Of a stretch of 64,000 bases of DNA, positions 1-10,998 are shown piece after piece. The position numbers and the translations under genes are program-made. Position 1 is the stretch's first letter. Each line of letters opens with the position of its first letter. The notes below the pieces were generated by a model that made no database searches, was not told the origin of the DNA, and was given only the letters and a program-made list of their open reading frames with translations. The stretch covers positions 56,600,910 through 56,664,909 of the forward strand of contig OZ024912.1 of NCBI GenBank assembly GCA_964017125.1, in the 5' to 3' direction. Source of the stretch: Flabesymbios commensalis (Eukaryota > Annelida > Polychaeta > Terebellida > Flabelligeridae).

Positions 1-438
1 CTTTGCGTCGCAGTACTGATTTTGATTGTTGTAGATTACTCGAGCTTGATTGTGGTAATAACAGCTTCAACAAAACTATTGGTATCGAAAGCAACATTTT
101 TAGGATTTTTGTACAGTTGGTTTTGTAAGTAATTATTTCCCACAATAGCCCAAAAATGTCTAGTTGTGGATGACGTCAACTGAAGCATTTCAGCGACATT
201 ATTGGTTGCAATTTACAACATCAATAATAGGTACGAATACAACAAATTTGTCTCCACTTGTGTGAGTTATGTGAAAATCCATGCCTTTGAAGGGTTCACT
301 ATAACGTCAAGAATTGATGTTGTCATCCGTTATTTCCATCATTTCTGGAGGTTATTTCAAACAATTATTGTCAGATAACTAAGTGTTATAAATATTTTGT
401 GGCAAGTGATATTTTTCTTCTTAACGTGTTGATTCGAA
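1..438. other. unassigned stretch before LINE; possible decayed endonuclease end
   Basis: No convincing gene. In the LINE reading frame a stop lies at 430-432, just before the open frame at 439. The first residues of that frame (ADLLVIIID) resemble the SDHxPLII end of an apurinic-type endonuclease domain. The endonuclease has therefore been truncated or decayed here, though I could not trace its catalytic motifs. Confidence 0.35.
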
Positions 439-2970
439 ATGCTACTTCGTTTAGTGTTATCGACAGACGGACGGATGGACGGACATACACATATTTTATT
501 GACAATGATGGAAGTCATTGCTGACTTATTAGTCATCATTATTGATAATTCTGCAGCAAATACACGATTGTCATCAATTGAGTTGATTGTATGTATACCT
601 TATTGCATCCTCGACTCAGTGCGCGCTCAAAGTTGTGACTGGGCCAAGGCCACTGAGAACCAGTTAGAATTATATAAACAACAGTTGAATTCGCAGCAGT
701 CCTCTATTGTATTGCCTGTAGAAGCTCTGCACTGTTGTGACACTAATTGTTCCAAACACAACCAGTCTTTACAAGCATACCATGACGCTATAATATCATG
801 CTGTATTACATCAGGCACTGAGTCTATACCATTAAAGGGGGGGTCAAAGTCGAGTAAATCTGGTCCAGGTCGCGTGCCAGGTTGGACTAAGCATGTTGAG
901 CAATCCAAACAGCGTGCTATTTTCTGGCATTGGCTGTGGAAGGTAAACGGCTCACCACGTCATGGGCACGTGGCCCAGATACGTAGGGCGACACGCGCTA
1001 AATATCACTATGCTGTCAGAAAAGTCAAAAGAGATCAAGAACGGATTGTTGCAAATAAAATGGCAGAATCTTTGTATGAATGTAAACCTACTCAATTCTG
1101 GGATCATGTAAAAAAAGTCAGAGGGTCTAAAAATATTATACCTAACAATGTTGACAATATTACAGGTTTTAAAGGTATAAGTGACTTATTTGCTCGTAAA
1201 TATAATGATTTATATAATTCTGTGTCTAACACAGTGGATGACTTTTCGTCTATGAAGACACAATTAAATAATATATGTTCTGTTGATTGTTCATGTGGAG
1301 GCAAATGTAAAGCCCAACATATCATAACAGTAGGTGATATAGATAAAGGTATTAATGGTTTACATAATAACAAGCGGGATGGGACATGTGATATTTTCTC
1401 TGATCATCTCATTAATGGTACGCCTAATTTAAATGTTCATTTGTCACTCCTGTTCACAGCTATGCTCCGACACGGCTTTTCTCCGTCACAATTTTGCATG
1501 TCTAAGTTGATACCAATACCAAAAAATAAGAAAAAGTCTCTAAATGATAGTTCGAATTATAGAGCGATAGCTATGAGTAATATTTTAGGTAAATTACTTG
1601 ATAAAGTTATTCTTGCTAATCATACTATGGCTTTAAAGTCTTCTGATCTTCAGTTCGGTTTTAAATCAGAAAGCTCCACAACTGCTTGTACATTTGTTCT
1701 TGACGAAGTAGTCAACTATTATAACAGAAATGGCAGTGACGTACACGTAGTACTTTTAGATGCTAGTAAAGCTTTTGATCGGGTAGATCATATTAAACTT
1801 TTTAATATACTTGTTGGTAAAGGTGTATGTCCTACATTATTAAAATTATTATTTAACATGTACACACAACAGACGATGACTGTTCAATGGGGTAATGTGA
1901 CATCCGATGCTTTTAAAACTTCAAACGGTGTAAAGCAAGGAGGTGTGTTATCGCGCATATTGTTTACCTTATATATTGATATATTATTGTCTCGACTTAA
2001 ATCATGTGGTTTCGGCTGTTATATTGGTCAGTCATTTGTAGGTGCATTAGGCTACGCAGATGATATAGTTTTGTTGGCACCGACGCGTTATTCATTATCA
2101 AGACTTTTAAAAGAGTGTGAGTTGTTTTCCGAAGAGTATTTATTAACTTTCAATGCTAATAAAAGTAACTATATTGTATTCCCGCATGTTGGTGATAACA
2201 TTAGCAAAAATATTAATTTTATGAATAATCAGATAGCCTCTTTAGATAGTAGCATTCACTTGGGTAATGTTATAGGGCCTAATATTTCAACTAAACGTGT
2301 AGAGACCAGTATTGCTGATTTTAATAGAAAAACTAATGTACTTTTATCTTCCTTTCATAATGTTAGCACTAATTGTTTATATAAAATATTTATATCAATA
2401 TGTATGTCATTATATGGCTGTCAGTTATGGGATGTATCCCACAAATTCACCAACAATTTTTTTGTGAGTTGGCGTAAAGCCATTCGTAGAATGTTTAAAT
2501 TGCCTTATCGTACTCATTCATGTTTATTGCACCTTATAATTAATGATTTGCCTGTGGACGGTCAGATACATTTACGTATCATTAAGTTTTTCAACTGTAT
2601 GTATAAAAATAAAAATAATGTAATGTCTTTATGTGGCCGACTGGCAGCAAACGGTAGTGGTTCGCCTGTGTCTAACAGTTTGAATTTTATATGTTACTTG
2701 TATAGGGTTGGTAAGTCAGACCTGCCTCACCTCTCACCACAATGTGTGAAGCAGGTGGTATATTCCCATTACCGGGACAAGGACACTTTAGCCAACAAAC
2801 AGAAGGCGATATTTATTAACAATATTTTAATTGATATGCACTCACACAGTTTTTTCAATAGCACACAGTTTAAAGACATTTTGAATTTTGTTTGCTGTGA
2901 TAATATTTAAATTTATTTATTTGCTTGTATATGATATGTACCAAGAGTACGACCAATAAACTATTATTAA
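430..2970 (+). mobile_element. non-LTR retrotransposon (LINE), 5'-truncated or decayed
   Basis: One long reverse-transcriptase frame is followed by a short AT-rich 3' end with AATAAA at about 2956. No long terminal repeats were seen. Upstream sequence is not readable as an endonuclease, so the copy is 5' incomplete. The lack of any stop within 823 codons suggests a fairly recent insertion. The clade is not resolved by eye; jockey/CR1-superfamily-like elements of marine invertebrates are the closest match I recall. Confidence 0.85.
439..2910 (+). CDS. LINE ORF2-like reverse transcriptase
   Basis: An 823-codon frame encoding the RNA-dependent DNA polymerase that copies LINE RNA at a nicked target. 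Motif A is LDASKAFD at residues 440-447. A GVKQGGVLS motif lies at 497-505, and the catalytic YADD box at 539-542 within LGYADDIVLLAP. A basic PGWTKHVEQ...FWHWLWK region (about 150-170) and ARAKYHYAVR (about 185-195) match the linker usually found between endonuclease and RT in this group. A His/Cys-poor C-terminal domain follows to residue 823. The first about 30-60 residues probably derive from the endonuclease end or are spurious. One oddity is that GGVLS is followed by R where most relatives have P. It is not a host gene. Confidence 0.9.
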   Translation: MLLRLVLSTDGRMDGHTHILLTMMEVIADLLVIIIDNSAANTRLSSIELIVCIPYCILDSVRAQSCDWAKATENQLELYKQQLNSQQSSIVLPVEALHCCDTNCSKHNQSLQAYHDAIISCCITSGTESIPLKGGSKSSKSGPGRVPGWTKHVEQSKQRAIFWHWLWKVNGSPRHGHVAQIRRATRAKYHYAVRKVKRDQERIVANKMAESLYECKPTQFWDHVKKVRGSKNIIPNNVDNITGFKGISDLFARKYNDLYNSVSNTVDDFSSMKTQLNNICSVDCSCGGKCKAQHIITVGDIDKGINGLHNNKRDGTCDIFSDHLINGTPNLNVHLSLLFTAMLRHGFSPSQFCMSKLIPIPKNKKKSLNDSSNYRAIAMSNILGKLLDKVILANHTMALKSSDLQFGFKSESSTTACTFVLDEVVNYYNRNGSDVHVVLLDASKAFDRVDHIKLFNILVGKGVCPTLLKLLFNMYTQQTMTVQWGNVTSDAFKTSNGVKQGGVLSRILFTLYIDILLSRLKSCGFGCYIGQSFVGALGYADDIVLLAPTRYSLSRLLKECELFSEEYLLTFNANKSNYIVFPHVGDNISKNINFMNNQIASLDSSIHLGNVIGPNISTKRVETSIADFNRKTNVLLSSFHNVSTNCLYKIFISICMSLYGCQLWDVSHKFTNNFFVSWRKAIRRMFKLPYRTHSCLLHLIINDLPVDGQIHLRIIKFFNCMYKNKNNVMSLCGRLAANGSGSPVSNSLNFICYLYRVGKSDLPHLSPQCVKQVVYSHYRDKDTLANKQKAIFINNILIDMHSHSFFNSTQFKDILNFVCCDNI

Positions 2971-3040
2971 TGTTACTGAGCGGATCCCTGTAACTCTAAC
3001 GTTCTTGCTAATAAGTGTGGCGTTTTGAGAGATATATCAC

Positions 3041-3145
3041 GCAACCACGACACGATAAACTAATGCTGTTTTAATGTTGGCCCACCGTCGCAGACGGTGG
3101 GCCACCATTAAAACAACATTAGTTTGGCGTGTCGTGCCTGCTGAG
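3041..3145. mobile_element. Family C palindromic MITE
   Basis: Long, nearly perfect inverted repeat: CTAATGCTGTTTTAATG on the left is answered by CCATTAAAACAACATTAG on the right, around a CCGTCGCAGACGG centre. The outer ends (ACGACACG / CGTGTCGT) still pair, but the usual CCCAGCAAAC tip is degraded to GCCTGCTGAG on the right. Confidence 0.75.
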
Positions 3146-4188
3146 ATCGCACGCAACCTCTGTGACATGAATACAGATAGTATGAGATGGTCCCCCGGGA
3201 ATCTATGACAGTGGCGCGGTTAATGAGGTGGGGAACTCTCAGCACCCCCTGGTGACCACCCAGCACACTCCCCGTTCTCACCTTCCAGCGAACATAATGA
3301 GACTTTAACCCAGTGCAGGTTTAATGTTAGATCAATGTCGCAGACGGCGGCCCAATAGTAGACAAGCATTGTGTGATCCCCCCTCCCGAAGTTGTGCCTT
3401 TCAGCGGGATACATCTGCTTTGCGAATAGCCTAATTAAAACTAAATTATCACATATTTTTTCCGGCAAGATAGACTGCAAACATTTTCATTGCAAGTTTT
3501 TTTAATGGCAAAACAATAGTCATCGAGAACCCACTGTGCTAAGTAAGCATTCCCTGCGTGATCAGTTTTACGTGTAGGTCACATCAGGACTGTCACCAGA
3601 GAGACTCATTGTTGACTCACAATGAAAGCCTTGCCTAATCAGTGTCTTGCCTGATTTGTATGGGGATTAATTGTCAACTGATTTTACAGTCTACCCGCGG
3701 AATAGAAGCATGTGCCAGCAACATAGCAGCTAGTACACAAAACACTTCAGAAACATTACTTGAATTATCTGTGCCTGTGAGAAAACCTTTCAATATACTT
3801 TTTTTTGGCCTCCTAAAAAGCTTATAAACGCGATATATTCTGAACTAACGATTCACCTGATCGCACTCAGATTTGACGAGGCATGATATACGGCAAGATA
3901 CGGCAAGATGGCTATCTGCCACTTTGTAAACTACATAGTGAAGACTTACATGGATTTTTAATTCGACTATTGATATTATGAAAATAACCCTAACATAACG
4001 TGTCCAATTCAAAAACTCCAGCCCCCCTTCCCCACCCCACTAATTGAATGGTGACGCCTGAGTATTAACATATAATAATGTAACCCAGCCCATTAAAAGC
4101 CGCTTTTAAATGAAGAAACAAGAAGTGTGAGCTTCAGATTTGTGTTGAGAGTTTACAGAAAATTGTAGATAGCGATGTAGGCCCCTAA
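3146..4188. other. no gene seen; one decayed Family C core
   Basis: The stretch carries a decayed Family C core at about 3311-3372 (AATGTCGCAGACGGCGG). The rest is AT-rich with short random frames and no recognisable exon. Confidence 0.5.
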
Positions 4189-4212
4189 TATCTCACTGAC
4201 TCACCATGCTCA

Positions 4213-4403
4213 GTCACTGACTCACTGACTCACTGACTCACTTACTGACTGACTGACTGACTGACTGACTGACTGACTGACTGACTGACTGACTGACTGA
4301 CTGACTGACTGACTGACTGACTGACTGACTGACTGACTGACTCACTCACTCACTCACTCACTCACTCACTCACTCACTCACTCACTCACTCACTCACTCA
4401 CTC
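4213..4403. repeat. (ACTG)n then (ACTC)n microsatellite
   Basis: A long run of ACTG units switches to ACTC units near 4340. It is a compound tetranucleotide repeat of about 190 bp. Confidence 0.95.
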
Positions 4404-4489
4404 GATCACTTCGCCTGCCATTTTTCTCGCGGTGAAGAGATAGTCACCGTCCCAACGAATGTTGTTTTCCTTTGAAGAAAGTCATGTAC

Positions 4490-4926
4490 AGTATAACCTT
4501 TTTCAATCAGTCTTAATCCAGAGGAAGCATTTACCTGATCCAGTATTGAATTTGGACTAACGTTAGTCCAAGATATTGATGGACTGAGATTCCCCTCCCG
4601 CCACGAACCAGCACCATGGCGACGTCTGTCCGCAACTGGTATTTTTCTCCATCGCTTTCCAGCCGTGTTCTGCTATTGGCCACTCGGCAGAGCACTTTTC
4701 TCGGCAGGATAGTGTTGACCTTGGACAAATCACACTGCAAACCACGAGGATTCCTGTTCTTTTGTGGACGGGGATCCGCAGGCGACCTACGTGCAGGCAT
4801 CAATCTATCTGGATCAACTGGACTAGAAGATGCATGCCATGATTCCACCCTGTGAGTCCAGCAAATGCCAGATTGTTTAACGGCCTCAACAACACCAAAC
4901 ACTGAGTTTCAAGTATAACCTTTTTC
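4490..4926 (-). other. GC-rich insert between 15-bp direct repeats; minus-strand open frame
   Basis: AGTATAACCTTTTTC occurs exactly at 4490-4504 and again at 4912-4926. The about 407 bp between them are GC-richer than the surroundings and contain a 123-codon minus-strand frame (4902-4531), including SPADPRPQKNRNPRG. The arrangement resembles a retroposed segment with a target-site duplication, but I do not recognise the product and see no poly(A). It could also be a decayed exon. Confidence 0.4.
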
Positions 4927-5014
4927 GACTGCACACGCAAGTAGGCCTAATAAAAAATATTTGTATAAAACGAAAGATCAGAGCGTCCTTATATACAGGT
5001 GCTGTTATTGTGAT

Positions 5015-5245
5015 GAGTTATACGTCATATTCTGACGTCTAAAGACGATCCCCGCGCTTAAAAATATATGTATAATGACCGAAGACCCCTTACATAGGTA
5101 TTCAAATGAAACAGAAAAAAAACAAATTAATACATTTCTGATTATTTCAAATTGAAAAACCATTTGGTCTCATGGTTTATATAAAATGATTATGGTTTAA
5201 AATGATATGGTTTATATAAAAATATTTGCACCGTTTTAGGAACAA
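5015..5245 (+). mobile_element. Family A MITE, decayed
   Basis: Contains TTCTGACGTCTAAAGACGATCCCCGCGC, given here as its parts TTCTGACGTC and GATCCCCGCGC. The conserved body follows (CATAGGTATTCAAATGAA, then TTTCAAATTGAAAAACC and TTTGGTCTCATGG). The TTAA tips are lost and there is a short internal duplication of ATGGTTTATATAAA. Confidence 0.65.
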
Positions 5246-6085
5246 ATCTCGTCTGGGAATTTAGTTGTGCAGTTTTATTCTAGCTCAACCACTTGTTCTC
5301 CCAGAACCAATAAGGCTCAAATTAAATTTACTCTTGGAATGACCTTCGACGAGATATCCAAATTAATAACGTGACGTAGGCCGCAATTTTTATGTTGTCC
5401 TCTACTTTATGCATCACGTTCAGGGTCTGGTACCAATTAGTCAGGCACTCCACCGAAGCTTAGATAATCGCCTGTTGTTGTGTGCTTCCTTCTTCCGGAG
5501 CGAATCATGTCGTGAGCTAAAAGCCGTTCTTGATGGAGCTGCCTCGATGTCGTTGGCTCGATGTTCGACCACCTTTAAGGAAGGCGGCCCGGTATCTAGC
5601 CAACGTTGACAGAGAAAAGAGGTCTGTGTGTATTGAGACTTCTCACGATTTTATTCAAAAGGTGGAAAATAATTGCACTGACTATTTGCAGTTCACGCGA
5701 AATGGTTCGGATTAACATCTAGAAGAAAACGTTGGGCGAATATTGGTTGACAACATTGTGTGACAATGAGTGTCCTTGGTGGAACCGGGAAAAAAATATT
5801 GATACAGATATAACTCTGATTGGGTTCATATTATGTTGGCCTCCTAATCAAACTATACGTTAAGTGTGCTTTTTGTCATGATTATTATAGGTCTATTTTA
5901 AGAACAATGGTGGATTCACACTGGGGACGAATATTAAAACCGCTCTCGAAATATTTTTTAATGCAGCACAATAAATATGTATGTTTGAAAAGTTGCTTGA
6001 AAAATGGTAGAACACTCAGGGATGTTTCAGGATTGAGGTTAAAGTTCCAACTCGTGCAATTTGATGGGTTCCTATAGAAAGCCAA
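5246..6085. other. no gene recognised
   Basis: A GC-richer part (5400-5610) has overlapping short frames with no recognisable domain. The rest is AT-rich. Confidence 0.4.
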
Positions 6086-6087
6086 TG

Positions 6088-6170
6088 CGCTTGGCATGCT
6101 GTAAGGTGGGCCAACGTTGCAGACGATGGTCCGACAGTAACCGACATGGTCCAATGTCTCTCCTTCACTG
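6088..6170. mobile_element. Family C fragment
   Basis: The core GTTGCAGACGATGG is flanked by diverged arms (TGGGCCAACG, GTCCGACAG). Tips are not preserved. Confidence 0.5.
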
Positions 6171-6299
6171 GCTATGTCCTCTTACCACAGATGATGTTTG
6201 TTAAAATATTATGTCAACAGTAAGTTGGCAAAGTAAATATTTGAATGTGTCCCGCGATTCACTGGTGACCCTATTAACCTATGTGCAAGGAGATCCAGT

Positions 6300-6652
6300 A
6301 TACATCCCACAATGTTGCCCCAATGTTAGGTCAAGGTTGAATCAGCGTTGGTAGGCGGTGGACCAACATTTAACCTTTACAGCGCGGGGACCGAATTTAG
6401 ACGTCAAAATCTGACGTTTGTACGTCAGATTCAGACGTCTAGAGTCGATCCCCACACTGACAGAGTAAAATATGTATAATGATCGTAGACCCATAACATA
6501 CATGTAGGTATTGAAATGAAGCTGAAACACCTAGCTAAGACATTTAGGGTGATATTAAATTGAAAAAACCCTTTGGTTTCCATGGTTCATACAAATTTAT
6601 TTCAGCATTCTTAGGGTTGAACAATAGCGGATCAACGTCTTGTGTGTGTTGG
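6300..6652. mobile_element. Family C MITE interrupted by Family A
   Basis: The left part (CAATGTTGCCCCAATG ... GGTGGACCAACATT) stops at 6370. The right arm resumes at 6621 with CGGATCAACGTCTTGTGTG and a diverged TGTTGGG tip. The intervening 250 bp are a Family A copy inserted at a TTAA in the arm. Confidence 0.75.
6370..6620 (+). mobile_element. Family A MITE (TTAA/TTGA flanks), nested
   Basis: Begins TTAACCTTTACAGCGCGG and ends CTTAGGGTTGA. The GACGTC hairpin is at 6395-6450, followed by the conserved CATAACAT...AAATTGAAAAAACCC body. One terminal TTAA has become TTGA. It sits inside a Family C copy. Confidence 0.85.
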
Positions 6653-6833
6653 GAGAGTTATACCAACGTTTGGTCAATGTCTGCCCAGCGTCTGATAATT
6701 TGATCCAGCGTTGAAGCAAAGTTGGATAAATCCTTCCAATTATTCAGATACCACCATATTCCATTAACTTCGATTCACCTGCACTTGGTGACGTTTTTGT
6801 CCACGCGAAGATTGTCTATCACAGTACTGCTCT

Positions 6834-6896
6834 GCAAAGCCAAAAGGCAGTATCTGCTCACCTGTAAGGTAAACAGATACTGCCTTTTGGCTTTGC
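6834..6896. repeat. perfect 23-bp-arm hairpin
   Basis: The arm at 6834-6856 (GCAAAGCC...TATCTG) and its exact complement at 6874-6896 surround a 17-nt loop. A diverged relative lies at 10573-10650, so this is the core of a small repeat family. No protein is implied. Confidence 0.85.
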
Positions 6897-7567
6897 ACGG
6901 CAAAACAGATGACACATGGTTTTCAGCAGAGTGACCCAGAGTAGGGCCTACAGTAATAGGTGCGCGTGAACTTTTATTGACATCTAATATTGCATGTGCA
7001 CGAGCAATTTTGTTATTTTTATCAAACTCGAAGTTATAAAAATGCTTCGCCTCCGCTGTGGATTTCTATTTTTTTACTGGGAAATTATGTTGAGTAAACA
7101 CCTTCTTATTGCTTATTGCCTTACCCAGTAGCGAAAGCCATGATCACGCTGACATCATGAATACTGATGACTGTGTATGTTGTAGGCTATACCACTTCTG
7201 TCTACAAAATATATTATGCCTGCTGACAAAATACAGCAGCCTCTAAGCACGACGAGGCCTACCATAGGTTAATCATAATGGGTAATTTATGACACTACTA
7301 TCAAGTCACTTTCAGCATATAATGGCGCCCAAGAAATAACCACAGAGCTCCATTTTGTTACCAAAACGGTCATTTTACTACAGAGAATGCTGAACATTTT
7401 GTTTGAATGTGCTAATTTGTGCTCAGTAAAATTACCTGCATTTTTAAGTACGATTTTATGACTTGTCAAATTATAATTTCAGATTAATTAACGTTACATT
7501 GTGTAGACACGATACTGAACAAAATATACCATGTTGGACTTATGGGAAGTGGTATAATTGAGCTATA

Positions 7568-8310
7568 TTAACTCATAGCAGTCTAGGTCCGAGCCCAGCT
7601 CGGACCTGGCATTTATGACGCTGCAGTCTAGGTCCGAGCCCAGCTCGGACCTGGCAATAATGCTTAGCCATTCACCAAATGACATCACTTGCGCAACTAT
7701 GAACCAAGTATGGGTAGCCTGGAACATAAAGAGTTGACTTATTTGCATCACAACTGTTTCCGAAATAAAAATCGAGCTCCAGGCTCAGATGAATACGAGG
7801 CTTTTGTTATTCCCAGATGAGTTGGGAATGTCAAACTTGGTGCATCTCAAAATTTGAAATCCAGTATGCATCTCAATTTTTTTTAGAAAGATTGCTAAAT
7901 CCCATGGTAATAACTTATTCACCCTCTAATTTTGTTTATAAAGACCTATTGAATGCTTCTTCGAACCATTTGTGATGTATTTTAATATATTTTATGTGAA
8001 TTGATGTGATGTTGTACTCCTGAATCTCCGTGAATTACAAAAATACCATTTTTAAACAAAATTTCCGAAAATTTGACTACCTAATTAGCATATTCAAATG
8101 GCTGTCGGTTGGCATGGCAACTTCACATTTGCCGTTTAAATGAAATTTATTCTGGATATATATTGTATGTGTGTTCCTATGGTGTATGGGAAATACATAT
8201 GCCATAATTCTAAATTTATATTAAAAGTAAGACATTATGTCCCAAAATCACAAAAATGGCCAGACCACACAGACGTCCTATGTCAAAACGGTCAGACTGC
8301 TATGAGTTAA
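7568..8310. mobile_element. non-autonomous DNA transposon with TTAA duplication
   Basis: Starts TTAA-CTCATAGCAGTCT and ends AGACTGCTATGAG-TTAA, giving 13-bp perfect terminal inverted repeats and a TTAA target duplication. It is 743 bp long without coding capacity. Near the left end is a 45-bp direct duplication (7577-7665), each unit holding a 9-bp-arm hairpin GGTCCGAGC / GCTCGGACC (7586-7606 and 7631-7651). TTAA targeting fits piggyBac or Kolobok. Confidence 0.85.
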
Positions 8311-8418
8311 AGTAGAACCATGCAAGGCAACCATTGCTCGAAATAAATAACCTACTATGAGGACTGCTGTGACCGTGTCACTTGTCTTAAAGGCCGTAGA
8401 ACTGAAGCCTGCTCTATT

Positions 8419-8505
8419 AACACGTGGTACAGATCCAATGTCGTAGGCCTATAGACGGTGGGGTAGCATTAAATCAACATTCAGTGAACGTCTTTCTTGT
8501 GTTTA
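8419..8505. mobile_element. Family C fragment
   Basis: The right half is readable as AGACGGTGGGGTAGCATTAA, then CAACATTCAGTGAACG and TTGTGTTTACTGAG. The left arm is mostly lost. Confidence 0.6.
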
Positions 8506-8578
8506 CTGAGAATTAACGATAGGTCAAATATGTATTCAAATTAATTGAATAAAAACATGCTATGATCCATCAAAAGAG

Positions 8579-8821
8579 GGTTATCCCTTACAGCGCGGGA
8601 TCAACTTCAGACGTCAGAATCTGACGTCTGTAGACGTCAGATCATGACGTCTAAAGTCGATCCCCGCATTGAAAGAGTGAAACTGTTTATAATGGCAGTA
8701 GACCCATAACATCTAGGTATTTAAATGAAGCGGGAAAAGACATGTATGATGATTTCAAATTGAAACAAACCCTTTGGTCTCCATGGTGTATGTACAAATA
8801 TTTCAGAGTTTCAAGGGTTGG
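8579..8821 (+). mobile_element. Family A MITE
   Basis: Begins TTATCCCTTACAGCGCGG, with a double GACGTC hairpin (8610-8665) and a GTCGATCCCCGC arm. The body CATCTAGGTATTTAAATG follows, and it ends CAAGGGTTG. Complete in structure, with decayed TTAA tips. Confidence 0.85.
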
Positions 8822-9061
8822 TAACTTGACATTATTATAAATGGGTGTTTGAAAGATGCAGTTATTTACATTGAGCGTGAGATAATTATGATAATCGCGG
8901 CGCCAATTTCTAATTAATTGTGTAGGTTAAATATGACGAAATACCTGGGTGGTGAATGATTTAGCTTTGTGAGTGAGGAGTCAAGGTTTGAATACATACA
9001 ATCAATTCATAGCACATTCTAAGATACGATTTGATGCACCGTTGTAGTCCATTATGTCTCC

Positions 9062-9180
9062 CCTAATATTGTCTGTATGCATATATTTAGATGTCAAAGG
9101 TCTTAATAATTCTTTTTTATTCTGGTTTTACATGACCAAACCTGCGTCATCTATACTCTCTCTGAAATTCTAGAAATTAT
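9062..9180 (+). repeat. unoccupied copy of the Family D insertion site
   Basis: TAGATGTCAAAGGTCTTAAT and, about 50 bp on, GACCAAACCTGCGTCATC form one continuous sequence here. The same two pieces occur at 10743-10780 and 13408-13475, separated by the 2.6 kb Family D element. This copy therefore records the uninterrupted form. Confidence 0.8.
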
Positions 9181-9309
9181 TCTAGTATGCCAATCACTTT
9201 ATTGCGTTGTTAGCAACGCTGCCTGAGAACATGCAGGTTGTCCTGACGTAATGAAATAATTGCCCTTAACTCCCCTGACATCACCCTGGACACTGACAAT
9301 GCCGCCTCT

Positions 9310-9415
9310 CCAGCAAACCCCAGACCTTCATCCAATGTTGCTGTGATGCTGGACCAGCGTCTGCGACGCTGATCCAGCATCACAGCAACATTGGGTGACG
9401 TCGTGTGCTTCCTTG
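9310..9415. mobile_element. Family C MITE
   Basis: CCAGCAAAC tip at 9310. The arms CCAATGTTGCTGTGATGCTG and CAGCATCACAGCAACATTGG pair perfectly around GTCTGCGAC. The right tip reads TTGCTCAG. Confidence 0.85.
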
Positions 9416-9419
9416 CTCA

Positions 9420-10735
9420 GTGTATGGCCGCCGCCGTATACATACTGTATGACCATCTCTACATAATTCCTTACAAGGTCGCATCTGACACTTTGTGAGG
9501 CATAGCGCACCTGAATTTAAAGGAAGATGGAAATACATTTAAAAAAAGGTGTTTTTTTACATGGATTAGATACTACTTGGGCTCATTTAATCTTGACAGG
9601 AATAGTGTTGTGAAAGCATTTGCTAATTTATTTGGCTTGATGTATACAAACTAAATTAATACAGTATTTGCAATGTGAGTAGTAACGTCAAAATACATAG
9701 TAAAAGTGGGTGTAAGGAATGTCAATAAAGGTGACTAGCATTCAATGAGTTCGACATCCATAATAATTAAATACATCTAAAGGTGTGTTGATAATAGTCG
9801 TATGTATAAGAGTATGTAATAAATTAATTCCAAATCATAAAGGTACAATAAATACAAATAAGTGTTATATAAACTAGGTCGGTAATAAAATCATAAACTC
9901 ACCTGCACGTCGGTAAAAATCATATAAAAGTGCATTAAAACCTAGACCTGGAGAAGGTCTATGTTGCTTTCTTCACGAAATAGACCTTTTCCATTTCTAC
10001 TGGCAGTTGGCCTGCTGTTCTGTGATAAGACAAAACCACACAGCAATAATTAGGGCCTTTGAACTGGAAGGAACAAAGATTTATTTATATTGGCCTTTGT
10101 TTCCGTCTTAAAGTGGCTAAATAAATAAATCGTTGCCTGGCGCTTAGCGCTAATTTTGTTTGCCTCGGCAGATGGGTCACGACCCACTCGTGAAAACTCA
10201 TGCCCATTTCTCCCAAAGGTGTAATTGTGCTTTCCAACACACACCCAACATGGCCCAGAATTGGTTAAACCACGAAATAAGATTCCCAATGTGCGTCCAG
10301 CACGTTTTGATCCTATTCTCAGCAGCATCTTTCTACAGCGCCGTTGAAATCTCCGGCCTTTCGCCTGCGGCTTCAAGGCCGAATATTTCCTGGCTTTTAA
10401 CACTATAATGGGCGCTTTAAACTAGATTTCCCCACCCACAGCTTCCGTATTATTGGTGGTGTGTTGCTAATAAAAAAATGAATAAAGAAGTAACAATAAT
10501 GGTAAAAACACGTCAAAATGTTTTTTATCACCCGCAGCTTATTTTTTGTTTTAGTAAGAATGATATTCTATACTGCCGTGCAAAGCCTAAAGGCATTATC
10601 TGCTTTCTTTACCAGTAAGCAGATACTGTCTTTCGCTTTTGCAGCGCGGTATAGGCCCCTACAAATCGGCCAAAACATTTTATATGCTGTTGGATTTAGT
10701 TCTCAGTCAGAAGCATATAATTATGTCCATGTAAC
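9420..10735. other. no gene recognised; unidentified minus-strand frame at 10050-10403
   Basis: Mostly AT-rich. A GC-richer part holds a 117-codon minus-strand frame (RRFQRRCRKMLLRIGSKRAG within it) overlapped by a plus-strand frame. Neither shows a known domain, and I would not call either a gene. Confidence 0.35.
10573..10655. repeat. diverged relative of the 6834 hairpin
   Basis: GCAAAGCCTAAAGGCATTAT pairs imperfectly with AGATACTGTCTTTCGCTTTT, around TTTCTTTACCAGTAAG. The order of elements is the same as at 6834-6896. Confidence 0.6.
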
Positions 10736-10998
10736 TATACTGTATGCATATATTTAGATGTCAAAGGTCTTAATAATTTTATTAGCTCCCGCCGTCACCG
10801 TAGGTGAGCGAAGGGAGCTATGGATTCTACCTCCGGTTTTTTTTGGCCTCTTCTTTTGCCTATAACTTTGTGAGAAAATAAGCTAGGATAACAATTTTTG
10901 GTATGTGGGTTACTTCCAGGTGGCTAATGGACGGGTTAAAATATTTTTAATCTGAATTCAATACGCAAGGTTGCAGAGGAGAAAATGATGATGTGACG

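Noticed and set aside
5409-5715. two overlapping plus-strand frames of 61-66 codons
   Set aside because: No homology recognised, no splice context, and mutual overlap in different frames.
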